Assembly (NCBI RefSeq): GCF_030849025.1
Contig: NZ_CP118224.1
Coordinates: forward strand, 2,154,001-2,218,000
DNA: 64,000 nucleotides
Direction: 5' to 3'
Origin: Oceanimonas pelagia
Lineage (GTDB): Bacteria; Pseudomonadota; Gammaproteobacteria; Enterobacterales; Aeromonadaceae
Position numbers and translations under genes: made by a program. Within the stretch, counting starts at the first letter, position 1, and each line of letters opens with the position of its first letter. A model generated the notes under the pieces. The model searched no databases. It was not told where the DNA came from and saw only the letters and a program-made list of their open reading frames with translations. Positions 45,009 through 53,028 of the stretch are shown here, one piece after another.

Positions 45009-45334
45009 GCAACGAGATTGTGAAGTGGACCATGGTCACCCGGCTGGAATACCTGGCGGCAGGTGGTGAACCTTATGACCGGGATTTGGGTATTTGCGCA
45101 GACATTTATAAAACTGCGCGGGACTACACCACAGCCATACTGTTTGTCTCTTTACAGGCTCATCCACTTGCCACCGGCTCGAGGATGTATCCCATCCCCT
45201 CAACGAACCCTTCCCAGGATCCACAAGATGCCTTTCAAAGATCCCCTGACCTCTGGGTAGGAGAATACGGTGCCCTGCGCCGAGACTTTGCGGCCCACGC
45301 CGCCCGTTATTTGAGGGAGAAGGGATATGAGTGA
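45005..45334 (+). CDS. Unknown early protein
   Basis: 109 residues, overlapping both neighbours (4 and 8 bp). A helix-rich N-terminus with ICADIYKTARDYTTAILFVSL, then a Pro/Ser loop. No family recognised. Confidence 0.6.
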   Translation: MSNEIVKWTMVTRLEYLAAGGEPYDRDLGICADIYKTARDYTTAILFVSLQAHPLATGSRMYPIPSTNPSQDPQDAFQRSPDLWVGEYGALRRDFAAHAARYLREKGYE

Positions 45335-45623
45335 TCCCCGCACCGAATCGTCAACCAAGAGCCAACCACCCAAAAGCGAGGAGTCATTCATGAGCTGTGA
45401 AATTATTCCGATGGAGCTAAGCCAGTTCTTTAAGCTGGCTTCCCAACTGGGCCTGATGACCACCAGTTACGGTGGCGAGATGGTGATAGCGGCTGATGGC
45501 CATGATGTGCAACTGACTTGGCGCTGTGCCACCCCATTTGGGGGGAAGCTGGATCATGCTGAAGCCTTGATTCCTGAAAGATACCTGGCTGAGGCCAAGC
45601 AAATTGTTGGGGTTCAAGCCTGA
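45327..45623 (+). CDS. Unknown early protein
   Basis: 98 residues with a disordered first 20, then a compact alpha/beta domain (CEIIPMELSQFFKLASQLGLM). An internal Met at 45390 is an alternative start. The stop lies within a family hairpin (45609-45628). Confidence 0.6.
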   Translation: MSDPRTESSTKSQPPKSEESFMSCEIIPMELSQFFKLASQLGLMTTSYGGEMVIAADGHDVQLTWRCATPFGGKLDHAEALIPERYLAEAKQIVGVQA

Positions 45624-45653
45624 ACCCCCTTCGAATCCACGAGGAGAACGACG

Positions 45654-45953
45654 ATGGACGACCGTCAAATTGTAAACACCATCAAACAGGTGTCTGCTGA
45701 TCTGGGCCTGACCTACCACTGTCGCCGGTTGGGATGGAAGTTCTGCACCGTGGCGTTAAAAGCGCCGGCCAACCTGAACAGGGTGGAACAGCAGACCTTA
45801 CTGGAAAAGGCGGATGGTGTGTTGATTGCCCGTGGCCTGGTGTCAGGGCAATTGACCACCCACACCAACCCGGAGCACCCCCGGCACGGCGACCCCTTTA
45901 TTGAAATCGACAGCGTGTGGTGGGACCCGCGCTGGGATGTGGAAGAAAACTGA
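45654..45953 (+). CDS. Unknown early protein
   Basis: 99 residues, alpha/beta (IVNTIKQVSADLGLTYHC, LEKADGVLIARGLVSGQLTT), ends in an acidic, Trp-rich tail. GAGGAG after a start-associated repeat (45633). No family recognised. Confidence 0.62.
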   Translation: MDDRQIVNTIKQVSADLGLTYHCRRLGWKFCTVALKAPANLNRVEQQTLLEKADGVLIARGLVSGQLTTHTNPEHPRHGDPFIEIDSVWWDPRWDVEEN

Positions 45954-46002
45954 AACCGGGGCTCAACCTTGAGCCCCTTCGAATCCAAACTGGAGAGCAA
46001 CC

Positions 46003-46089
46003 ATGCAAAAAATCTGTTTTTGGGCCTATTGGGTGGTGACCGGCCTTATGGGTACCGCCTTGTTCCTCAACCTGTTGAAGGGGGTGTGA
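46003..46089 (+). CDS. 28-residue membrane peptide
   Basis: A complete cassette (hairpin 45958-45977, leader 45981, CTGGAG, ATG) encodes a single transmembrane helix, MQKICFWAYWVVTGLMGTAL and eight more residues. Its stop overlaps the next ATG (TGATG). The context shows it is a real gene despite its size. Possibly a membrane toxin or superinfection factor; that is a guess. Confidence 0.6.
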   Translation: MQKICFWAYWVVTGLMGTALFLNLLKGV

Positions 46090-46451
46090 TGGATATTCAG
46101 CGCGTTCGAGACTTACTGGCCAAGGCCGAGAGCCTGGAGCTGGAGTATGTGTGGGAGAGCAAGTACCTGGAAGACGGGAGTCCCGGTGAGTGTGTGGCGG
46201 TGGGCACCGAGTTCAAGTCACCCCACCCGGAGGACGATTGTCTGGTCACCGAGCACTTCTGGACGCTGTATGGTCGTGATGCCGAGGGCTACGCCTTCTC
46301 GATTCTCGATGAACCCGACCCGGTGCTGATGCTGGGCAAGATTGTGACCCTGCTTCGGAACAACAAGAAGCTGGGACGTTCCTTGTACAACTGCCGAGGC
46401 CTGATTGGTCTCCGCGACCATGCCGACATGATGATTGGGGCTCAACCATAA
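46089..46451 (+). CDS. Unknown acidic early protein
   Basis: 120 residues, coupled to the membrane peptide. Helical ends around a beta middle (CVAVGTEFKSPHPEDD). Stop lies in an imperfect family hairpin (46439-46458). No family recognised. Confidence 0.62.
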   Translation: MDIQRVRDLLAKAESLELEYVWESKYLEDGSPGECVAVGTEFKSPHPEDDCLVTEHFWTLYGRDAEGYAFSILDEPDPVLMLGKIVTLLRNNKKLGRSLYNCRGLIGLRDHADMMIGAQP

Positions 46452-46515
46452 ACCCCTCTGTTCCACCCTATGCCGGGGGTATCCCCGGCCTTTGAATCCA
46501 AACTGGAGAAACAAC

Positions 46516-46845
46516 ATGGCACAACTCGACATCATCAACGATCCCAAGAACGGTAAATGGCGCCGTGTGCGTAAGGATGTGGCTTTGGTGGCCTACAGTC
46601 GGGGCGAGGACGTCTTATTTTGCCCCTGCAAGCTGTACCCCTTTGGCCCGTGGCAGCCCGGCGTGGTACGTCGGCATGAGGACAAGCACGATGAGACGGC
46701 GATTCAGCGGTTCACCCGTCTGTGTGGGGAGATACTGCAGGCCTACCCCGAACCTGAGTGCGGAAGATACCTGCACTACTACGTTCGGGTCCACCCGGCC
46801 AGTTTTGGCCTTAAAACAAGACCTGAGGAAACCTTACACCTATGA
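46516..46845 (+). CDS. Unknown early protein
   Basis: 109 residues with FCPCKLYPFGPWQPGVVRRHEDKHDET and CGRYLHYYVRVHP. A single cassette leader (46494) precedes it. Overlaps the next gene by 4 bp (ATGA). No family recognised. Confidence 0.65.
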   Translation: MAQLDIINDPKNGKWRRVRKDVALVAYSRGEDVLFCPCKLYPFGPWQPGVVRRHEDKHDETAIQRFTRLCGEILQAYPEPECGRYLHYYVRVHPASFGLKTRPEETLHL

Positions 46846-47072
46846 GCGGGATAAACAAATACGTTCGAACCATTGAAAACTCGTTAGAGAAAGCCGGCTT
46901 TATGGCCACGGGATGGAGTTACACCAGCAAGGGGCATTTGGCCTTTGAACTGGAGGACGGCTCCACCCACTTTATTAGCAAGACCCCCGGCGACCACCGG
47001 GTAGTGAAGAATTTCGTGTCTCAGGTTCGGCGCCGTGTTGCGGCCCGTGCCGAGGACGTGACCCTGCATTGA
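46842..47072 (+). CDS. HicA-like dsRBD-fold protein
   Basis: 76 residues. GWSYTSKGHLAFELEDGSTHFISKTPGDHRVVKNFVSQVRRR resembles small HicA-fold phage proteins (strand-GxGH-strand, then TPSDxR and a basic helix). The usual HicA catalytic GSH is SKGH here. No HicB partner adjoins it, so a toxin role is unlikely to be standard. Confidence 0.55.
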   Translation: MSGINKYVRTIENSLEKAGFMATGWSYTSKGHLAFELEDGSTHFISKTPGDHRVVKNFVSQVRRRVAARAEDVTLH

Positions 47073-47081
47073 GGAGAGAAC

Positions 47082-47471
47082 ATGGCAAAGCAAATTGAGG
47101 AGGCCGTGAGCCTCCTTCGTAAACACGGCTGTTTGGTGGTGCTGTGGTACCCCGAGGAGATTGAAGGGGTTCAACCTGGAACCCTGAAAGGTATCACCGA
47201 CCGACTGGTGGAGATGGGCAATGAGATGCTGGATGAGGCTGACCGATACAGCTTCAGCGTTGGTGATTTGGTTCGCCATGTGAAGACAGGCGGCTGCTAC
47301 CACATTCGGGGATTACCGGATAAGCACCGGTTGGAAGCCACCGGCGAGCCGGCCTACCTGTATGAGGCGGTGAGCGACGGCCTGATCTGGATGCGGTCAC
47401 AAGCCGAGATGGAGGACGGTCGCTTTGTGATGGTGCCGGGTGGCCTTGATATGTCTGCCGGCGCCGCCTGA
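47082..47471 (+). CDS. DUF1653-like protein
   Basis: 129 residues. The second half (LVRHVKTGGCYHIRGLPDKH ... EPAYLYEAVSDGLIWMRSQAEMED) matches the small beta-barrel DUF1653, often seen in phage and bacterial proteins of unknown role. The first half is helical. GAGGAG upstream. Confidence 0.65.
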   Translation: MAKQIEEAVSLLRKHGCLVVLWYPEEIEGVQPGTLKGITDRLVEMGNEMLDEADRYSFSVGDLVRHVKTGGCYHIRGLPDKHRLEATGEPAYLYEAVSDGLIWMRSQAEMEDGRFVMVPGGLDMSAGAA

Positions 47472-47497
47472 TTGAAGGGGCTCAACCTTGAGCCCCC

Positions 47498-47513
47498 TGT
47501 TCCACCCTATTTC
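47498..47513 (+). repeat. GTTCCACCCTATT box family
   Basis: Representative entry. Boxes TG(T/G)(T/C)CCACCCTATT at 42041, 42079, 43181, 43217, 43312, 43359, 43928, 43963, 44000 (variant), 44479, 44525, 46460, 47498 and the paired arms at 42782, 42905 and 56434. Here and at 44525 the box is fused to a start-associated core. Confidence 0.88.
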
Positions 47514-47534
47514 GAATCCAAACTGGAGAACAAC

Positions 47535-48203
47535 ATGCGAGTCCAATTATTGACTGATGCCGGGTATGCCTTTCTGAGCGGGATGACTTTCCCTGTGGAG
47601 GTCACGGCCGAGCCTCACCGAGATATTAAAGGTGCCATCTCCGTCACCTACGAGGAGCTGATTAAGGTGGGTGCCCCGGAGCCTTATGACCTGAGCCCAA
47701 GTCACCGCTGGTGCTTTAAGCCGGGGCAGTTTCAGTATGTTCCGATGGTACAGTCCCCCTCTCCTTGTTATGACCTTCAGGCCCAGATCGATGAGATGAG
47801 CGACCAGCTCCTCCACATTCAGGACAAACACACCGATCTGCTGTCCGAGAAGGATAACTTCAGGTTCGGCTACGAGTTTCGGGAGGCTTTTGACGAATAC
47901 CTTGATGAGGAGTTTAACGTGGAAGTGGCTTCCACGGATATTCCGGCCTCTGAGGTACTGAAGGACCTACGCCCCCGAGAGTATGAGCTGGCATTCGAGC
48001 GTTGGACTGACAATGAAGACCTGGAAGGCATTGACGACGAGTATGACGAGCTGTGCGACCTGCTCAGTGACGTTGAAGATCAGGCAGTCAATCTGGAGCG
48101 GGCCTTGGATCTTGCAGCCAACCATCTGGCCGCGTTCAAGACCGAGTTTGAGCGAGCCCAGAAGATTCTCGCTGACTACAAGGAGAGGGTTTCTGACAAG
48201 TAA
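47535..48203 (+). CDS. Unknown coiled-coil acidic protein
   Basis: 222 residues. A ~90-residue globular N-terminus, then long acidic helices (IDEMSDQLLHIQDKHTDLLSEKD; DEYDELCDLLSDVEDQAVNLERAL). Full cassette upstream: hairpin 47477-47496, box 47498, leader 47514. No family recognised. Confidence 0.68.
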   Translation: MRVQLLTDAGYAFLSGMTFPVEVTAEPHRDIKGAISVTYEELIKVGAPEPYDLSPSHRWCFKPGQFQYVPMVQSPSPCYDLQAQIDEMSDQLLHIQDKHTDLLSEKDNFRFGYEFREAFDEYLDEEFNVEVASTDIPASEVLKDLRPREYELAFERWTDNEDLEGIDDEYDELCDLLSDVEDQAVNLERALDLAANHLAAFKTEFERAQKILADYKERVSDK

Positions 48204-48284
48204 CCCAGAATTTGGGGGTTCAACCTTGACCCCCACCACCCCGCCGGCGAGACCCGCCGGCCTGAATCCAAACTGGAGAACAAC

Positions 48285-48935
48285 ATGAGCAACAACCCCT
48301 TCAACACGACTGCCGGCTACCTGTTGGTAGAGATGTGGGACGATTCCTACAAAGCCCAGCTGCAGGACGAGGACTTTAACTGCGAGCCCTGGGGAGGTGA
48401 AATTGGCCTGATGGCCAGCCTGGTGGATACCTGCAGCCGGGTCGGTCAACTGGTGGATAAATATATCGATTGGGATGTTTACGATGGTGTGTGGGATTAC
48501 GATCACACCGAGGCCTTGGCCGCTCGTTTGTGGCAGGAGGAATACTGGCCTGAGCAAAACGGTTTTTCCGAGTCCGTGTTCTTCGACTACTGCATGGAAC
48601 ACGGTCTGGTGCTGACGTTGCCCCGGCAAGATGGCCGGCACAACCTGGCGTATGAAATCCTAAACCGAGCATTCCGGGCGGGGCATCCGGTGGAGGTGGC
48701 CTACGAGGACGACGATGAGTTTATGGATGTTCGGACTTTGAAGGCTGCCTGGGACGAAGTGACGGCCTGCTGCTCAGCCACGGTGCGTATTAAAGCCCGA
48801 GGCCGGTGGGAAGTGATGCAGGTGGTCAACGCCCCCGCTGTGGCCCCGCATGAGACGGTGCATGATTGCACTGACGGCGGCTGGATTTCAGCGCAATTTG
48901 ACGACCTGAACGAGGGTCTGGAGGTGGCGATATGA
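48285..48935 (+). CDS. Unknown acidic early protein
   Basis: 216 residues rich in Asp, Glu and Trp, with DYDHTEALAARLWQEEYW and FFDYCMEHGLVL. Preceded by hairpin 48214-48234, a GCCGGCGAGACCCGCCGGC stem, leader 48264 and CTGGAG. Overlaps the next gene by 4 bp. No family recognised. Confidence 0.65.
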   Translation: MSNNPFNTTAGYLLVEMWDDSYKAQLQDEDFNCEPWGGEIGLMASLVDTCSRVGQLVDKYIDWDVYDGVWDYDHTEALAARLWQEEYWPEQNGFSESVFFDYCMEHGLVLTLPRQDGRHNLAYEILNRAFRAGHPVEVAYEDDDEFMDVRTLKAAWDEVTACCSATVRIKARGRWEVMQVVNAPAVAPHETVHDCTDGGWISAQFDDLNEGLEVAI

Positions 48936-49099
48936 GTAACATCAACTGGCCCCGCATGAGCAACGACGACCTGGGTACTCAGCTGCGCTACCTGTACGAC
49001 CGGCTGAACAATGAAGGGTTGGTCAGCGATGATGAACTGGATGCGTTGGAGGAAGCCTACCTTCGGCTAGAAGAGATACCAGACGACGAGGAGGAATGA
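48932..49099 (+). CDS. Small acidic helical protein
   Basis: 55 residues (MSNINWPRMSNDDLGTQLRY onward), acidic C-terminus EIPDDEEE. Coupled to its upstream neighbour by ATGA overlap and to the next by TGATG. No family recognised. Confidence 0.6.
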   Translation: MSNINWPRMSNDDLGTQLRYLYDRLNNEGLVSDDELDALEEAYLRLEEIPDDEEE

Positions 49100-49335
49100 T
49101 GCTGCCAAATGAAGAAAATTTCCTGTGCCTGCTGAACGATGTTCGGCGGGAGCACACCCAACACACCATGGACGAAGCCGACCTGTTGTGGGAATGGTTG
49201 TTGCTGGCCACCAAACGTCTGCAGCCGGTACAGCTGGAGCGGTTTGCCCGGGAACTGGTGGAGCAGGCTGAATCCGATGAACTGGGTGATGAGGCGGTGT
49301 CCTTGCTGAAGCAGGCCGCCGAGGAGGTGTCCTGA
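49096..49335 (+). CDS. Unknown helical protein
   Basis: 79 residues, all helical and acidic (LERFARELVEQAESDELGDE). The first two codons are both ATG; either may be used. Coupled to genes on both sides. No family recognised. Confidence 0.58.
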   Translation: MMLPNEENFLCLLNDVRREHTQHTMDEADLLWEWLLLATKRLQPVQLERFARELVEQAESDELGDEAVSLLKQAAEEVS

Positions 49336-49808
49336 TGCTTCATGAGTCCCAAAAGCATATCCTCCGAACCCGGATTGAAAGGTGGGAGGAGGTCAAGCGC
49401 CGGCGCCGGCAAGAGCGAAACCAACCAAGCCGGCGCTATAACACTGTGGGCTATTACATCCCTTGGGCTAAAGAGCCCGTTATCGAATCCAAACAGGAGA
49501 ACACTGTGAACAACAAAACCGAATCCAAACTGGACGCCTTACTGACCCGACGGGACGCACTGGTCGCCAGAATGAGCATGATTGGGCATTTCACCAAAGG
49601 GTTGCAGGATCTCAATCTCAATGAGGGGGCGACCCTTACCCTGAACGGGGGAGCCTTAGACCATTCGCCCTGCCTGCTGCTGGAAGATCCTGATACCTTG
49701 GCTGCCTTCGAAGGTGCCCTGCAGGTAGAATATATTAACCTGCACCAAGAGTTGGACAAGATCAACGACAAGCTGGCTGCAGTGGATAAGCTGCTGGAGG
49801 GGGTTTGA
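49335..49808 (+). CDS. Unknown, possible fusion of two cassettes
   Basis: 157 residues if read from 49335. The first ~50 are strongly basic (RIERWEEVKRRRRQERNQPSRR). A complete start-associated leader with AGGAG (49485-49500) lies in frame, followed by GTG at 49506, which would start a 100-residue helical protein, NNKTESKLDALLTRRDALVA and on. A second copy of the core (49521) is itself translated as ESKLD. Both starts may be used. Confidence 0.6.
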   Translation: MLHESQKHILRTRIERWEEVKRRRRQERNQPSRRYNTVGYYIPWAKEPVIESKQENTVNNKTESKLDALLTRRDALVARMSMIGHFTKGLQDLNLNEGATLTLNGGALDHSPCLLLEDPDTLAAFEGALQVEYINLHQELDKINDKLAAVDKLLEGV

Positions 49809-50041
49809 TGGCTTGCCCAGGAAATCGCCGGCCCTGGCCTCGTCAGGATCTGGAAAACCTCAAGCGATGGGCCGGCAAGGTGCCGGCACCAGTAATGGCC
49901 GAGGAGTTCGGCCGCACCCACAAGGCCGTGAAAGAGAAAGCCAAGGTGTTAGGCGTGAGCCTGTTCGTCCCCGGCTGCGGTGGCGGGCGGCACTGGAAGT
50001 TTAAATGGACGCCTGAATTGAGAGGACAATGTGATCAGTAA
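49808..50041 (+). CDS. HTH/SANT-like small protein
   Basis: 77 residues. PRQDLENLKRWAGKVPAPVMAEEFGRTHKAVKEKAKVLGV has the spacing of a helix-turn-helix of the Myb/SANT-like phage type. Stop-start overlap with the upstream gene. Probably DNA-binding. Confidence 0.6.
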   Translation: MACPGNRRPWPRQDLENLKRWAGKVPAPVMAEEFGRTHKAVKEKAKVLGVSLFVPGCGGGRHWKFKWTPELRGQCDQ

Positions 50042-50354
50042 AGTCTCACAGGTCGCCATGGCGGCCAAAGACTATGGTGTGTTATCAACCTTCCAACTAT
50101 CAGTCTTCTTGCAATGTGCTGAAAAGCAAGGTCTGGGAGTGTTCGATATTTTTGGAGTTGAGCCCGGCAACCCTGAGTATTCCACTTACTACGGGGCTAT
50201 CAGACAGCTGATGCTAGGAGCCTCAAACCGTGGTTACAACGGAGCGAATGTGTTGTGTTGGGGCGACAAACTCAGGGGCAAAGAGCGGGCACTCCTGTTA
50301 ACGCCTAAAGGAAGAAGGTTCTTGAAGGTGATTCAGGAGACGCTTGGTTCATAA
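50031..50354 (+). CDS. Winged-helix-like protein
   Basis: 107 residues, GTG start after GAGAGGACA. YGVLSTFQLSVFLQCAEKQGL ... KERALLLTPKGRRFLKVIQETL resembles MarR-like winged helix ends (L-T-x-K-G-R). Overlaps the HTH protein gene by 11 bp; the two may act together. Confidence 0.55.
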   Translation: MISKVSQVAMAAKDYGVLSTFQLSVFLQCAEKQGLGVFDIFGVEPGNPEYSTYYGAIRQLMLGASNRGYNGANVLCWGDKLRGKERALLLTPKGRRFLKVIQETLGS

Positions 50355-50377
50355 GTTGCAATCGTCGATAATCTCCA

Positions 50378-50397
50378 GGGGTTCAACCTTGAACCCC
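50378..50397 (+). repeat. Early-arm hairpin family
   Basis: Representative entry for GGGGTTCAACCTTGAACCCC. Others: 41053, 41091, 41128, 42167, 42339, 42702, 43337, 43979, 44460, 45609, 45958, 46439, 47477, 48214, 50608, 52443, 63399 (starts). Variants GGGGCTCAACCTTGAGCCCC at 45958 and 47477 and GGGGCTCCACGTTGAGCCCC at 63399 change both arms together. All lie between or at the ends of plus-strand genes; none is in the late operon. Confidence 0.93.
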
Positions 50398-50418
50398 TTT
50401 GAATCCAAGGAGATAACG

Positions 50419-50601
50419 ATGAGCGAACTGTTCCGTAATACCCTTCCCGACCTGGCGGACTGCGTTGATGTTCTGGAGCACAACGAAGTGGACTTTGATG
50501 ATATGTGTGAGGAAGAAATTCACGCTTTTCACACTGTCGCCCGGCTCTGCCAACGCTTTGTAGACGAATACCCCTACCACCCCGGGGCTGAGGCCCTGTA
50601 A
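50419..50601 (+). CDS. Small acidic helical protein
   Basis: 60 residues (VDVLEHNEVDFDDMCEEEIHAFHTVARLCQRF). Leader 50401 with AAGGAG, hairpin 50378-50397 before and 50608-50627 after. No family recognised. Confidence 0.6.
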   Translation: MSELFRNTLPDLADCVDVLEHNEVDFDDMCEEEIHAFHTVARLCQRFVDEYPYHPGAEAL

Positions 50602-50675
50602 CTGACCGGGGTTCAACCTTGAACCCCACCTCGCCGGCTCGCCGCCGGCCTTGAATCCAAACTGGAGTACCACCC

Positions 50676-51491
50676 ATGACTGTATTAGACCACGACCTCA
50701 ACAAGAAGGTCACTATTCGAATCTGTCCTGACCACGATGCTGAAAGCCCCCGCAGCTGGGATAACTTTGCCACCATGGCGTGTTGGCACCGCAGCTACAA
50801 CCTGGGTGATGAGGGGGGCCAGGAGTATTTTTTCGATGTCCTGCATGATGCCCTGACAGCCATCATGAAACATCGTCGGGCAGCCTCCGTTCGTGAGGGT
50901 TATACCGCCTATGACAGTGAATTAGCGTGTCCTCGGTGCAGTCACCTGGGCCGATACGGAGGTGATAACTGCGCCACCTGTGAGGGTTGGGGGGTCGTTC
51001 CCAATCCCTTCTACCTCGACAAGGAAGACCCGGGTCAAGCTCTGGCCATCTATCAGGAGTACGAGCATCTGGTGCCTTACGAAATGCGGCTGATTTATCT
51101 GCCGCTCTACCTCTACGACCACAGTGGTATCACGATGTCCACCGGTAGCTTCGGCTGCCCTTGGGACAGTGGCCAGGTCGGCTGGATCTTCGTGACCTAC
51201 CGGGAGGTGCTTGAAAGCTGGACCGATTGGAAGCGGATAACGCCGGCGCGAGCCGAAAAGGTGGGCGACTATCTCCGGGCCGAGGTCGAGGTCTACGACC
51301 TATACCTGACCGGCAACGTCTGGGGGTTCGAAGCCTATGAGCATGATGAGGACGAAGACCCGGAGGATGGGGTGTTTCTGGACTCCTGCTGGGGGTTCTA
51401 TGGTGACCCCGACGAACCAAATGAGAACGGTATGGCTGGTCATTGGCCGGACGAGTGGCTGACTGCCGATAGGGAGGTCTCATGGCACTAA
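50676..51491 (+). CDS. Conserved phage protein with zinc ribbon
   Basis: 271 residues. A zinc-ribbon insertion CPRCSHLGRYGGDNCATCEGWG (two CxxC pairs, ~87-107) separates two parts, the second with LPLYLYDHSGITMSTGSFGCPWDSGQVGWIFVT, a block I associate with widespread phage proteins of unknown function. Acidic C-terminus. A GCCGGC stem and leader 50653 precede it. Confidence 0.72.
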   Translation: MTVLDHDLNKKVTIRICPDHDAESPRSWDNFATMACWHRSYNLGDEGGQEYFFDVLHDALTAIMKHRRAASVREGYTAYDSELACPRCSHLGRYGGDNCATCEGWGVVPNPFYLDKEDPGQALAIYQEYEHLVPYEMRLIYLPLYLYDHSGITMSTGSFGCPWDSGQVGWIFVTYREVLESWTDWKRITPARAEKVGDYLRAEVEVYDLYLTGNVWGFEAYEHDEDEDPEDGVFLDSCWGFYGDPDEPNENGMAGHWPDEWLTADREVSWH

Positions 51492-51748
51492 AGGACATCT
51501 ACGTCTGCGTTGACTGTCTCATGGCGATAGCCAACAACGACTACTCCGGGCTGGACTACCACTACGGCCCCGAGGAAGCCGAGCGCCGAATGGAGGAGAT
51601 CAACGCCGGCCTGGCCGAGCTGGGCTGGGTCAGTCTGGGTGACCAGGATCTGGACAAAGAGTTCGACAACCAGCCCTGCGACTGCTGCGGCGACATTGAC
51701 GCTGGTGCCCGCCACCACTGTTACGTTGAGGAGAAGACTGATGCTTGA
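51482..51748 (+). CDS. Small Cys-rich phage protein
   Basis: 88 residues. CVDCLMAIANNDYSGLDY at the start and CDCCGDIDAGARHHCYV at the end form a probable zinc site (four or more Cys). A recurrent phage type of unknown function. Overlaps both neighbours by 8-10 bp. Confidence 0.65.
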   Translation: MALKDIYVCVDCLMAIANNDYSGLDYHYGPEEAERRMEEINAGLAELGWVSLGDQDLDKEFDNQPCDCCGDIDAGARHHCYVEEKTDA

Positions 51749-52148
51749 TTTTCTGCAATTCGACCCGCCCGACGCCGAGCTGGTGGACTTTTACCGGGGA
51801 TACCTGATCTGTGCCACCTGGGCCACCGGGTCTACCCATCCTTTCTCCGGTGAGTTGTTGGAAAGCCTGGTCGAGTTCGAGCCGTCCCCTGCGTTCCAAC
51901 AGCAGGCGTGGGCCGATTGTAAAGCCTTCTGGCAGACCCATTTCGCCCGGATGCAGAACCTGTGTATCAAGCATTACACCGATTGGGTGCAGATGGGGCA
52001 CGATTTTTGGCTGACCCGCAACGGCCACGGTTCTGGTTTCTGGGACCGTGGCTACGGTTCGGAAGGTCAACTCCTCACACAGGCCGCTGAGCAGTATTCA
52101 GAGATACATCTGTACCTGGGCGATGACCTGCTGATTTATGGAGAATGA
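51741..52148 (+). CDS. Unknown phage protein
   Basis: 135 residues. The FWLTRNGHGSGFWDRGYGSEGQLLTQAAEQYSE segment recurs in phage proteins that often follow Cys-rich partners like the gene before it. No biochemical role known to me. Confidence 0.65.
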   Translation: MLDFLQFDPPDAELVDFYRGYLICATWATGSTHPFSGELLESLVEFEPSPAFQQQAWADCKAFWQTHFARMQNLCIKHYTDWVQMGHDFWLTRNGHGSGFWDRGYGSEGQLLTQAAEQYSEIHLYLGDDLLIYGE

Positions 52149-52438
52149 TGATGGAACAGGAAAAATTGGTGCTGCTGAGCACCGGCCACATCAGCGAGCC
52201 TGATGCCCGACGACTGGAGCAACTGGCCCGGGAACTGCACATGGAGGAACGATTGTGGAACCGAGGTTACGGCTTCATGATGCAGGTGGAGTTGATGCAG
52301 GACGCCATTGCCGAATGCCAGTTACCGCTAACCAGCCTCCCCTGGGTGCTGGACTACGTTCGGGAACGTGGTGCCCAGTGGCTGCTGCTGGACCGTGATG
52401 TTGAGACGATTGAAGACCTCCCAACATACGATTGGTAA
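52145..52438 (+). CDS. Unknown helical early protein
   Basis: 97 residues, helical (DARRLEQLARELHMEERLWNRGYGFMMQVELM). ATGATGATGG at the start offers three Met choices. Followed by hairpin 52443-52462. Confidence 0.6.
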   Translation: MMMEQEKLVLLSTGHISEPDARRLEQLARELHMEERLWNRGYGFMMQVELMQDAIAECQLPLTSLPWVLDYVRERGAQWLLLDRDVETIEDLPTYDW

Positions 52439-52468
52439 ACCCGGGGTTCAACCCTGAACCCCACCCCG

Positions 52469-52486
52469 CCGGCGTCACGCCGGCCT
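52469..52486 (+). repeat. GCCGGC stem immediately before leader
   Basis: Representative entry. Short stems of CCGGC/GCCGG type stand directly before start-associated cores at 46474-46490, 48243-48261, 50634-50650, 52469-52486, 53815-53832 and 55590-55603. A second hairpin class in the cassette. Confidence 0.75.
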
Positions 52487-52509
52487 CGAATCCAAACTGG
52501 AGTACCACC

Positions 52510-53028
52510 ATGCACGATATGCAATGGATCGTTGATCGCAACAACTTTCAGGGCTATGCCCACACTCACACCACCACTGATGCCGAGGGCGTTGTTCGGG
52601 TGGCCTACAGCCGCTGCCCTGAGCGTGGCCGGCTGCTGACCCCCGAGGAGTACCTGGCGCTGCCTGAGAAGCAGCACCTGGAGCTGCTGACAGATGACGA
52701 GTTCAACGCCCTGCTGATGGCCTGGGAGAAAAAACAGTACCTGGACAAGCCTATTCAGGAAATCTCCGCTGAACGCTTCTGGGAGCTGCTGGAGGTGTTG
52801 CCGCCGGAGAACTGGACGGGCCTTAACACCCTATTCGAGCGGTTCAATCTGTCGGAGCGGCAGACAGGCAACATCGTGCTGCAGGTGTGCCGGTGGGGGT
52901 TTGAGCCCGAGGCCCGCTACTTCACCAAGTACGCCGAGCTGGGCAAGCTGGACACCTATTTGACGCCTGCTCGGATTAAGGCGTCACCCATCGAATCCAA
53001 AAGCGAACTGGAGAACGACCATGAGTAA
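52510..53028 (+). CDS. Unknown early protein
   Basis: 172 residues, helical (LTDDEFNALLMAWEKKQYL; ISAERFWELLEVLPPENWTGL). Its last 11 residues (ESKSELENDHE) are the in-frame translation of the next gene's leader (core at 52993, CTGGAG), so stop and next ATG overlap by 8 bp. No family recognised. Confidence 0.65.
   Translation: MHDMQWIVDRNNFQGYAHTHTTTDAEGVVRVAYSRCPERGRLLTPEEYLALPEKQHLELLTDDEFNALLMAWEKKQYLDKPIQEISAERFWELLEVLPPENWTGLNTLFERFNLSERQTGNIVLQVCRWGFEPEARYFTKYAELGKLDTYLTPARIKASPIESKSELENDHE

Noticed and set aside
45969-45990. TTCGAATCC in the leaders as tRNA T-loops
   Set aside because: The string resembles a T-psi-C arm, but no acceptor, D or anticodon arms accompany any copy.
46842-47072. 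HicAB toxin-antitoxin system
   Set aside because: Only a HicA-like fold is seen, its catalytic motif is altered and no HicB is adjacent.
41027-52462. CRISPR array
   Set aside because: The repeats are separated by genes or irregular distances and are palindromic punctuation, with no uniform spacers or cas genes.
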